Assembly (NCBI GenBank): GCA_001662425.1
Contig: BDDC01001423.1
Location: forward strand, 6,181 to 26,488
Direction: 5' to 3'
DNA from: Chlamydomonas sphaeroides
Lineage: Eukaryota; Chlorophyta; Chlorophyceae; Chlamydomonadales; Chlamydomonadaceae
Length of the DNA stretch: 20,308 nucleotides
Shown here one piece after another: positions 10,703 to 19,632 of this stretch; the first letter of the stretch is position 1, and each line of letters starts with the position of its first letter. Below the pieces are notes generated by a model. The model saw nothing but the letters and a program-made list of their open reading frames with translations. It was not told the DNA's origin and searched no databases. A program made the translations under genes and the position numbers.

Positions 10703-11810
10703 AACCAGCGTGGAATTCAGAGAAGGGTACGTGAGACCACCGCTAGTACTGGCAGCCCGGAGACCTCTGCACCCTTGGCTTGGAGCTGCCCCTCGGCTCG
10801 TGTCGCCTGCTGATGTGGCACCTGCCTCCCCTCATGTCAACGTGCCATGTGCAGGCCGCGATGCAACCGCTGGCGCTGGGATGCCCGCAGCAGCTAGACT
10901 GCGGACGCCCGCTGCAGTGAGCCTGTGACCTTGAGTGTTGCGCAGATCACCGGTGATGCCAGAGACGCGTGCGTGTCCTTGATTGGGGTTACATCCAGCC
11001 CCTGACCTCGGCTAGTCGCTGGACCGTGGCACCTGGCGACCGCCCGGGTCGCTTGGACGCGCCAGCCACCACCCAGGAGTTGCCCTACCCACCTCCTCCG
11101 CACCAGCGTGTGTGCCAGCGGCTACATGTACAGCACGCACCGCTCGCACACGCACACGCCTTCCGACCCGAGCGGGGCAGCAGGAGCCTCCTCCTGCCCC
11201 GAGCACCGGCGCCAGCCGCCTACAAGCAGCGCCTACAGGAAGCGCGCGCAGGCGGTGCCGCTAGAGCCACTTGCCGCCCTCGGCATATGGCCCCTTACCA
11301 GCGCAACACCACCCCAGGCCGCGCACGAGCAGCCGCGTGTTCGCGAAGTGCAGCCGCCAGGCCCCCACGCCCGCCTCGCTCCGCGACTGCTGTGCCCCAT
11401 AACCGCGCCGGCCCCAGGGCGGCCACTCCACGGATTGCCCATGCCCGAGCAGCCGCCCATCCAGCCTCTTGAGCCGGCTCAGCCACTCCCCTCACCCACA
11501 CGCGCACCGGCGCTATAGCCGGCGAGCCAGTCCCATGCGGCGTGCACATGGCCGCACATACGGTGCCGACCAGATCGGCGCGAGCGCGGCAGCCGCGCCG
11601 CAACACCGCGATCCCTGCACGGCACGCATTGCAGTGCGCGCCGACGCTGCGATATGCCCCAGGTCCCCGGCCCGCCGCGCGGCGCCGCAACCCCACACTG
11701 CCAAGCCCACGCGCAGCCCCCGCAGTGACAGAAGCGGAGGCCCACTGGGCTTGGGTCTTACGAGCGCCCTTCTGAGAACCAGCGTGGACGTCATTGGAGG
11801 GTACCTGAGA
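10703..11810. repeat. Pair of short diverged direct repeats
   Basis: The two copies are at 10703-10736 and 11777-11810. They share AACCAGCGTGGA, then ten partly matching bases, then GGGTAC, one variable base and TGAGA, with identical spacing; about 28 of 34 positions agree. The span given covers both copies, which are 1,074 bp apart. They could be remnants of a dispersed element or a shared regulatory block. Confidence 0.45.
10989..10993 (-). terminator. Candidate TGTAA polyadenylation signal for the two-domain globin gene
   Basis: Minus-strand TGTAA (plus-strand TTACA) is the only one I found below the stop codon at 12570 before the next gene's promoter zone. It would imply an unusually long 3' UTR of about 1.6 kb, so a variant signal nearer the stop is quite possible. 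Confidence 0.2.
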
Positions 11811-12569
11811 AAACCTGGCCCCTGCCCCACGGGCCGCCGCCGCCGCGCGGCTGGTGTACAATAGTCCCTGCCCCCTGCTATTGGCCTGCGGTGCCCACAC
11901 CAGGCCGCGGACGGCCCAAGTGCTCATTAACCCCCGCCTCCAGCCCCGCGCTCAGGCAGACAAGGAAACGCTCTGCACCAGTTGTAAGCACCCCGCTGCT
12001 GCCCCCGTGACTGATCTTCCCTGTCCCCGTGATTCATCTTCTCGACCCACACACAAACCCTGTGTTGTGCACGACCGCACGGCCCCACCGAGCGGAAGCA
12101 GGGCTGCCCCGGCCCCGGCTCAAGCGAGCGGCCGCTGGCTACCCCGGCCTGCGAGTGCACCCCGCCGCCGGCCGCCGCCGCGTCTGCCCAGAGACGGCCC
12201 CGGCGGCGGCAGCACAGCGTCACCGCGCCGCCGTGCGTTCAGCTGCCCTCCTCGCAGCCGCCGTCCGCTTGCCCGTCCTCGGCCGTCTCGGAGGACCGCT
12301 TTTCGAACAGGTACCTGCCGACCCACACCGGCGGCGGCGCGTGTGTGTGGGGGGGCGGGGGCGTGGCGGTCGCCGTCGGCTGCGGCACGTACCACAGCGA
12401 CATGCAGCCGTGCGCATACCGGCGGGTGCTATCCGGACCGCCTTGCAGCCGGGTACCGTACCGGGCACCAGCGCGGCGGCAGAGGCGCTCCAGCGCGGCG
12501 GCGGCTCCCCGGCCCAGCCCCCGCGGCCCCTTGGTCCCTGCTTCACCCCCTTCCAAGCCCACTCCAAGC

Positions 12570-15270
12570 TCACTTGTGGCAGCGCAGCAGCGCGATGGCG
12601 GAGGCGGCCGTCTCGGTGTGCACGCCCAGCTCGTCCAGCACCGCCTGCGGCGACGGGTTTTATGACGACAGCAAGTCTTGTTGGCGCTGTGCCGTTAAGC
12701 ATCTCAAGATGCTCGAGTGTGCACACGACCCACATGTCCCTCCGTTGAGCATTCCAGATGACTTTCCGTGTAGCACCCTCACTGTGCGGCACCTGCCCGA
12801 ACACGCGCCCCGCGAGCGGGCGCACCCAGCCCGCCGCATCCGTGGGATCCAACAGCCCCGTTGCACAGATACACTACGTTTTTGCGCTAAGCGTGTAGGC
12901 GCCAGGAGGCCACCCACGCCATGCGGCCGCCCCTGCCATCATCGCCGTGCACCTTGTGCAGTCGCCAAGACGCCGACCCTCCGCTGCAGCTGCCTAGAAG
13001 CTGCCTCCCCCGCCCCGCCCTGCCCCCCACGGACCTTCATGTGGCTCAGCAGCAGGTCGAACTGGCCCACGCCGAAGCCGTGGCTGCGCAGCTGGTCGCG
13101 CTGGCTGGTGAGCAGCGTGGAGGAGGCGAAGCGCGCCTTGCCGCCCAGCGCACAGGTCAGGAACTCCAGCTGGGGGGCGCGGGGCGAGGAGCGAGGGGCG
13201 GGGGGCGGGGGGCGAGGGTTGGGGTTGGAGTTGGGGTTGAGGCTGGGGAGAGGTGTAGCTGGGTGGGGTGGAGGGAGGGCGGGCGCATTGGGATACGGTA
13301 TGCCGGGCAGGGCAACGCGTGGGGGGGGGGGTTGCGCCAAGGCTGCATCGCAGCTGGGTGAGGACACGGGGTGAGGGCAGGGACGGTGGCCGCGCTGGCT
13401 CAAGCCGGCTAGCGTCCGCAGCACACGCGCGTGGGGCGCAGCGGGAGGCGGGCGCAGCGTGGCAGCCAAGGAAGGGGCGCTTACAAGGGCATGGGCGGCG
13501 ATTGTTGGGGCTGCCTATGGCCAAGCCGCGTGCAGTCCCGCGCCAGCCGCGCCCCGACACGGTCCCACAACCCGCGCCGGGCTCCTTGCAGGCTGCTGCC
13601 CCTCGTTCCCTGTGCCCTTGCGCGCTTGCTCCATGTCACTCACTCCCACGCCGGACACACCAGCACAGCTGTACGCCGTACGTTGGTACGAGCGTGCAGC
13701 CCGGCCCCTACCATGTGCGTCTTGAGCTGCTGCTCGTTGGCCTCTGCAAACAGGCTGCTGCAGCGCTCGTCCCCCTTCATGCGGTTGTACAGGGACTCCA
13801 CCGCCGCCGACAGCGTCTCCCAGCCGCCCATGCTCTCGTAGCTGCGGGGCTCCGGGCAGTGAGGGGCGAGGCAAGAGCGGCCGCGGGTGAGGCAGGGGTC
13901 GAGCAGCACACGCGGTGCCTGCACGACGCCACGCACACCATCGTGGCCGCCGCCTGCCAGACACACCACGACCAGCCGCCCTTCCTCCGCCTACCCCTGC
14001 GCAACCCCGCCGCCAGCGGAGCTGCAGTTACATGCACACACACGCGTGCGCGTTCTTCTTTTCCTTTGCCAATAAATGAACACACGCGCGTGCCGTTCCC
14101 GCTCCCCTTCGGCCCCTGGCCGCCTCACACGCAGTAGCTGGCGGATGCTCTCCGGCCCATGGTGGTGGTGTGCACCGGTAGCCCCGTGGCGGCCTGGGGG
14201 CAGGGCCGGGGAGGGCCGCGGAGGGCAGGTCACCTGACACGCTGCCGACTGGACAGGCGGGCGGCGGGCGGACGCTCCTGACCCGAGCCAAGGGCTGGGG
14301 ACGGGGGCTTAAGCAGCCAGCCAAAGCCGCAGCCACTGCGCCCGGGCTGGAGCCCCGCCCCATGGCGGCGCGTAGCTGCCTGCAAGCAGCTGCGGCCGCA
14401 TCGCCAGAGTCACGACTGAGCACTGGTCCCCGAACCCGGGCTCCCCAGCAGCGCAAGCACACCCACGCGCCCCTGCCACATCGCGCGCGGGGCCACACGC
14501 CCCATCTTCCTTTACCCCACCCCACCCTCCCCCGCGCCTGTCCCCAGCCCCACCTTGAGCAACTTGAGCTTGGCGGGGTTGAGTGGCCCCCGGTCCCCCG
14601 TCCCCGAGCCGCTGGCTCGGCCGCCGCCCGGCCCCGAGTCGGACGGCGGCTCCAGGCCTGCCATGCAGCAGAACGAGTCCACCACGGACAGCAGGTCGTC
14701 GATCAGGCCGTCGGGCAGCTGCTCGTTCTGCGGGGAAACGAGGGGAGGAGGTGAGGGGAAGGGACAGGGAGGAATGTGGGTGGGTGTAGGGGCCTGTGTG
14801 TCGAGGTTTTGGGGTGAGCAGGGCAGGAAGAAGTGGGGAGCGAGGGGTGGGCGCAGCATGGGCGCGGCCGGCAGGCTGGGCGGCGTTGGCGCAGCTGGGG
14901 AGGGCTACGGGGGATTGGGGGCGGAGGCTGGCGGGTGCGCGCTTCATGCCGCACGCGAGGTGGGCGGAGCGTGCAAGCGGCCGGGACAACCGCGGGGTAA
15001 AGCAGCGCGATAGTTCGGAGCATGTTCTGGATGCATGAAGCCTGCCCGGTTCCCGCCCACCTCTAGACATGACACAAGCGTGTCGGCTGCCACCGTCACC
15101 ACATTTACAGCGTGGCGCTCGGCTGTCGCAGCAGCATCCCCATGGCCTCCGTTCGCGGCTGTTGTCTGCGCCGTCCCCGCCGCTAATGCTGTACGTGTCA
15201 CGGGATGGAGAAGCAGTTGCTCATGCCAGCGCGTAACCGCTTTTCTTATCGCCCCCTCGGTGTCGCCCAT
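12570..15270 (-). CDS. Two-domain truncated-globin-like protein lacking the proximal histidine
   Basis: Proposed exons are 15270-15061, 14727-14554, 14193-14129, 13841-13712, 13169-13035 and 12644-12570; phases join, giving 789 nt and 262 residues. Residues about 151-262 form a group I truncated globin: YESMGGWETLSAAVESLYNR, LEFLTCALGGKARF, GFGVGQFDLLLSHM and AVLDELGVHTETAASAIALL. Tyr168 fits B10. Counting from it as in C. eugametos haemoglobin, E10 is His192, E11 Met193, and the proximal-His position is Gln216. Residues 1-108 resemble a shorter globin: AIRKAVTRWHEQLLLHP matches helices A-B with His16 at B10, and ADTLVSCLENEQLPDGLIDD plus LLSVVDSF match helices G-H, with about 22 residues of the E-F region absent. 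A Gly/Ser/Pro linker joins them. Exons 4-6 are strong, exons 1-2 good, exon 3 rests only on splice sites and phase. Alternatively a separate one-domain gene could start at the ATG at 14160, inside exon 3. Haem binding is uncertain. Confidence 0.72.
13171..13280. repeat. G-rich minisatellite-like tract in intron 4 of the two-domain globin gene
   Basis: The plus strand is a near-continuous run of G blocks broken by single C, A or TT units, including GGGGCGGGGGGCGGGG-type and GGGTTGGGGTTGG-type segments. In the minus-strand transcript it is a C-rich pyrimidine tract directly in front of the exon 5 acceptor at 13170, so part of it serves as the splice pyrimidine tract. The plus strand could form G-quadruplexes. 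Confidence 0.7.
13321..13331. repeat. Eleven-G homopolymer
   Basis: A run of eleven G lies in the same globin intron as the G-rich tract. Runs of this length are prone to sequencing and assembly length errors, but it is intronic and does not affect the coding model. Confidence 0.85.
14033..14053. repeat. Alternating purine-pyrimidine tract
   Basis: Twenty-one bases alternate strictly between purine and pyrimidine (a CA run followed by CG-rich steps). Such tracts can adopt Z-DNA. It lies in intron 3 of the two-domain globin gene, and a related CACACGCGCGTG block lies nearby at about 14081-14092. Confidence 0.6.
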
Positions 15271-15738
15271 TGCGCGGGGCGTCGTGTCACGGGGTTCTCT
15301 CCCCGTGTCCTCTCCTCGGCACCGTCCCCTGTCTTGATTGAATTAGGGCCGGCAAGCAGGAAGCAACGCACACAAGCCGGGTAAAAAGGCTATGAGCAAG
15401 GCAGGCGTGTGGTCAGGCGCATACAAGGTGTCTGTGTCAGTCGTGCGATGCTGCTTCGGGCTACTCTGCCGCACAGAGACCGCAGCAAGAAACGGTTGGC
15501 TTCATTGCGGAACCGTGCTGATACACGCCGCCGTTGCGCTCGTTTGCGGTACATAGAAGAACTGGTAACACTCATAGACACCCTAATTGGTGGCCGGGAC
15601 TGCGCATAACCTGGCGCATAACTTCCAAAGCACACAGCGTTGTCGCGCCCCCCTGCAGTCCGCATACTACAAGTGAGGTGCTGTTGCAAAGAACGTTCGC
15701 TTGACAAACAAACAAAGCTCTAGCATAGCGCAGGCGCC
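15271..15738. promoter_or_regulatory. Divergent promoter region between the two-domain globin gene and RPF1
   Basis: The two start codons face away from each other across 468 bp, so both promoters and 5' leaders should lie here. No clear TATA box is visible. A tandem GCGCATAAC pair (15602-15610 and 15614-15622, 12-bp period) lies about 120 bp before the RPF1 start, and an ACAA-rich stretch at about 15703-15717 lies just before it. The region is less GC-rich than the flanking introns. Confidence 0.55.
15602..15622. repeat. Tandem GCGCATAAC pair
   Basis: GCGCATAAC occurs twice with a 12-bp period inside the divergent promoter region. A repeated nine-mer near a start site is a reasonable candidate binding element, but no known factor is assigned. 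Confidence 0.4.
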
Positions 15739-18700
15739 ATGGGCAAGCCTGGTAGGTCGCCAAAGGACCGCAGCAACGGCTCGGACGATGACGACGACGA
15801 TAGGCGCCCGTCCACCAGCGGGCGCGGCGGTGGCGACACGGATGCGCCGAAGAAGGCCGCCGGCGGCACCATCGGTCAGCAGACGTCTCACATTCGGAAC
15901 AAACAGAAGCGTTCGGAGCTGTATAACAAGCTGAAGCATCAGAAGGAGGTGCGCACTTTCCTCGCGCTGGTCCGCGACCCAGGGTTCTTGTGCTGGCGGC
16001 ACACATCCCTCGCGGCCGCAGCTCCGTGTTGGCTGGGTGCCCTGCACGCTCTACGGGCGCTCCCTGGGCTGCGCAGCTAAACGGCAACTACAGGGACCTT
16101 TAGCAGGCGGACAGTCCCGCCCGTGCCTTCCAGGCGGCCAGCAAGCGGCCGGCCGGCTGGGCCTGGCCAACCCCGCCTCGTGGCCACGTGCCTTAGCCAC
16201 CTCTCCTTGCCCACGCCACCCCTGGTAGCCCGCAACTACCCCTGATCCCTAGGGTTCGTGAAGTACTCCTGCGCCGCCGCCCGGGCCGCGACCGGCTCCT
16301 CTGCAGGGCTTTTGCGCTTCCTGGATTCTCTGCCGCGCCCCTTATCCCCTGCCCTCCACCGCCCGCTCCTGCCCGCCCGCGTCCCTCCCCACCCCAGAAA
16401 ACAAAATCCAAGGAGCGTCGCAAGAAGCAGAAGGAGGTGGCCAAGGCGGTGGAGGCGGGGCTGGAGCCACCGCCCAAGCCCGTGCAGCACGTGAGGCCTG
16501 GCGGAGGCGGCACCATGGGGGGAAGCGGCCTGGAGCCCGCAGGGTGGTGACACGCGTGGAGCAGGTTGGAGCCTCTGCCTCATGCCCGTGACCACTTCGG
16601 GCCGGATTGATGGGGGTGGCGCCGTGGGATGGACCCGTGGGGTCGGGCGGTCCGCCCTGCCCCACTGGCAGCCGCTGAAGGCGCTGGGGGTTGCACGTGC
16701 GGCCAGTAGGGGGCAAGGAGGCGCGGCGTCGGGGCGGCCAAATCGGCGCATAGGGCCGAGGCCGCCTCCGCTTGAAGAGTCCCGACTTAGTCCGCCCCCT
16801 TCTAGCCTACTGCCGCCCACGGCGGAGGCACAGCGACGCAGTGGGCTGCCTCGGTGCCGAGGGCCGCTGTCGCCGTGCCTCGGCCCCGGGCCGCTATGGG
16901 CGCACGCCAGGCCGGCTGCGGGGGCAGGAGGGGCCGGGCCGGACCGGCGGGTGTGGGGGTCCTGGCAAGGCGTGGTTGCGGCGCTGGGGGTGCCTCGGTG
17001 TGGCGGTCTGAGGAGGGGGCGCCACGAGCGGCGTAGGGCCACACGGCGGCTGCGGAGGGCTGGGCGCGGGCAGCGGGCAACCGAGTGCGGCTGCGCGCCT
17101 GCTGGCGCGCTGCGGCGGGGGGACCGGCGGGCGGGCGGGCGCGGGGCTGGCAGCGGTGCTCGGGCCGTGGAGGGGGCGAGTGTGCCGGACGTGGCAGGCG
17201 AGGGCGGCGGTGTGCCGGTTGCGGCTCGCGGCGGGGGCTGAGGCTGCCGTGGGGCTGCTGGGGGTTGCCGGCGGCGGAGACAGCGCAACGCGGGCAGCAG
17301 GGGCTCGCCGGGCGCTCCGCCGGCCCGTCGCCGCCTGGCCTGAGCTTGTCCGCTTCGCAGCAGGGCCTGACCCGCCCTCTCTCCCTCCCTCCCTCCCCCG
17401 CTCCTCCCCGGCCCCTCCCCAGACGCTGGACAACACCCGCGAGGCGGATGACACGATGGTGGACCCCGACGACGAGGAGGTCATGGCGGACGAGAACGAC
17501 GACGAGTTCGCGGGTGAGGCACCCCCACCCCACAGGCGGGGTGCCATGTGCTGGGCGCCCAGCACCGGGGAGCCAGTGGCTGGGTGCACTGCGCGGCGAG
17601 CGCCTGCCTCCCTCGCGCAGCGAACTCGGTTGCTGGCGGGGCGGCAGTGGCGTCGGCTTGCTCGCTTGCTTTGCTTTCTCCCGGCCGTCATGCCGCCCTG
17701 CGCCGCCCGCGCTCCCCTCGCTCCGTCCTCCCGCAGCCCACTTTGCCAACGCGCGGCCGCCCAAGGTGCTCGTCACCACCTGCTACAAGCCCAGCAAGAT
17801 CATGTACACCTTCCTGTCCGAGATCCTGGTGAGCCAGCCCGCACGAGGACGCGTGCGCCCAGCACACGCTGCGGCCCTTTCAGCGCACGTGTGAGCATCG
17901 CAACCCGCCCCTGCTCACGGCGGCCCCCCACCTCCCCGCCCCCATCCCCTTCTCTCGCATCGCAGGAGATGCTGCCCGCTGCCGAGTACTACAAGCGCAA
18001 CGGCTTCCCGCTCAAGAAGATTGTCAAGTTTGCGACCAACCGCGACTACACCGACCTGCTGGTCTTCAACGAGGACCGCAAGCAGGTGCGGACCCCGCCT
18101 CGCCTCGCCTCGCGCCTGTGGCCAAAACGCCTGCTGTGCGTGCGTGGCGAGCCGTGTGCCTGCGTACGGCGCCGCGCGACCGCAGTGGCGTTGTGGTGGT
18201 TGTAGCAAGCTGCATGCGGGTCTGGTGGGTTATGGGCTGGCAGCATGTGTGCGTGTCCTGCCACTGGCATTGCGATGAGTGCACCTCGGCCGCATCACCG
18301 AGCGCGGAGCCCTCCCTCATCTCTGCGCCTTTCTGACCGTGTCCCGCAACCCTCCCCCTCGCCCTCCCTCCCCTCTCCCCCAGATCAACGGCCTGCTCAT
18401 GGTGCACCTGCCCGACGGCCCCACCGCCCACTTCCGGCTCTCCAACCTCAAGCTGGGCCGCGACATCAAGGGCCACGGCCGCGCCACCAAGCACAAGCCC
18501 GAGCTCATACTCAACCACTTTGACACGCGGCTGGGGCACCGCATGGGCCGCATGCTGGCCAGCCTGTTCCCGCAGGTGGGCCGGAGGGGGAAAGGGTAGG
18601 GCGGGAGGATGGCATGGGGGAAGGCCGGGGCGTTGGCAGCGTTGGCAGCGCGCCTTGCTGCGGTCGCGTACCGGAACCCCTGTGCAACTCTGCGCCAGAT

Positions 18701-19632
18701 CCACCAACGCCGTTCCGCACCTACTCCTTCTGCCCGCAGGACCCCCAGTTCCGCGGGCGGCGCGTGGTGACGTTCCACAACCAGCGCGACTTCATCTTCG
18801 TGCGGTGAGGCCATCGCGCGGCGTGCGCTGGGAGCCCCGGTGCATCCGCGCTGTCCGCCGCTCTGTGTGTTCAGCTTTTAGGGCCGGAATAGAGTACTAC
18901 ACCGTACGCGTCGTGCCCCGGGTTGGTGATGCGCTGGTCGTGCGTAGGAAGTAAGTAAGGATGCGTTCAGATGCACCGCCCACCTCCCATGCGTTCTCAT
19001 TGCCTTTCCTCCCAACACCATTCTCTACAGGCACCACCGCTACATCTTCGAGGAGCGCGAGAAGCGCGACAAGGAGTCCAAGGACCCCACCAAGAAGAAG
19101 AAGGCGGTCATTGCACGGCTGCAGGTGCGGCCGTGTTCCTGGCGGCGGCGGCGGCCGGCGGGTGTCCTAATCTCCTGCACGCTTGCTTGTGGCAGCGCAA
19201 AAGCGCTTGCTGGTGCCTCTGTGTGTGTGTTCCAGTGTTAGGTAGAACAGAACCCCACACGCGGCAGAGCACGCCCCGGGTAGAGTGGCGCGTCGGCCGT
19301 GCGCAGAGGGAATGCGGTTGTGTGTGTGAACTTGGCGCCGAGGGCCGTGAGGCCACAGGCCGGCGCAGCGAGGCGGCGGGCCGCGGCAGGGCTTCGCTCC
19401 GGACCCCGACCCCGGCCCCAACTGTCTGATCATCCCACGCTCTGCTGCCGCCACCTCATCTCACCTCTGCTCTCCCCTGCCTGCTCGCCACACCGCCCTT
19501 CAGGAGCTGGGCCCCCGCTTCACGCTCAAGCTGCAGAGCCTGCAGAAGGGCACTTTTGACTCGAAGAACGGCGAGTTCGAGTGGGTGCCCAAGAAGGACA
19601 ACAAGACCAGCAGGCGCCGCTTCTTCCTGTGA
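15739..19632 (+). CDS. RPF1: Ribosome production factor 1, Brix-domain nucleolar protein
   Basis: Proposed exons are 15739-15948, 16398-16490, 17423-17513, 17737-17828, 17966-18085, 18384-18575, 18740-18804, 19031-19124 and 19504-19632. All donors are GTG and acceptors CAG, phases agree, and the product is 361 residues against about 350 for human RPF1. RPF1 is needed in the nucleolus for 60S pre-ribosome assembly and pre-rRNA (ITS2/27S) processing. The N terminus is charged, with an Asp run at about residues 16-21. It is followed by the conserved IRNKQKRSELYNKLKHQKEK segment, a Lys/Arg-rich stretch, and an acidic stretch at about 109-131. The Brix domain spans about 138-335: PPKVLVTTCYKPSK, FATNRDYTDLLVFNEDRK, FRLSNLKLGRDIKGHG, ILNHFDTRLGHRMGRML and VVTFHNQRDFIFVRHHRYIF. 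The end, ELGPRFTLKLQSLQKGTFDS onward to SRRRFFL, is the typical RPF1 C terminus. The start ATG has a good context (GCGCCATGG). Intron 2 is long (932 nt). Confidence 0.96.
16491..17422 (+). other. Long intron 2 of RPF1
   Basis: This 932-nt intron runs from CAC|GTGAGG to CCCCAG|ACG. It is extremely GC-rich and open in several frames on both strands, but I recognise no domain in any of them. Near its 3' end a CTCC repeat (about 17387-17408) forms a long pyrimidine tract before the acceptor. Confidence 0.85.

Larger units (their letters stand above)
9700..12569. other. 2.9 kb without a recognisable gene
   Basis: No exon with protein-family similarity was found on either strand, although several long GC-rich open frames cross it. 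It lies between two minus-strand globin genes, so it should hold the 3' UTR of the two-domain gene (upper end) and the promoter of the single-domain gene (lower end, above 9699). It contains a C8-(ACC)n tract at 10323-10346, a short diverged direct repeat (10703-10736 and 11777-11810) and one minus-strand TGTAA at 10989-10993. A fast-evolving or non-coding gene cannot be excluded. Confidence 0.4.

Noticed and set aside
13201..13250. Telomere-like GGGTT/GGGGTT repeats
   Set aside because: Units are irregular and few, and do not match the TTTTAGGG telomere repeat of Chlamydomonas; they are part of an intronic G-rich tract.
11854..13374. Plus-strand open frame of 506 codons
   Set aside because: It runs antisense across the last two exons of the globin gene, is Arg/Pro/Ala-rich with no domain I recognise, and is explained by high GC content leaving few stop codons.
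14309..15070. Minus-strand open frame overlapping globin exon 2
   Set aside because: It is a different frame from the one joined by splice sites and phase, and the globin-like similarity is only in the chosen frame.
16236..17288. Minus-strand open frame of about 350 codons
   Set aside because: It lies mostly inside RPF1 intron 2, overlaps exon 2 in antisense and shows only low-complexity Pro/Arg/Ala sequence.
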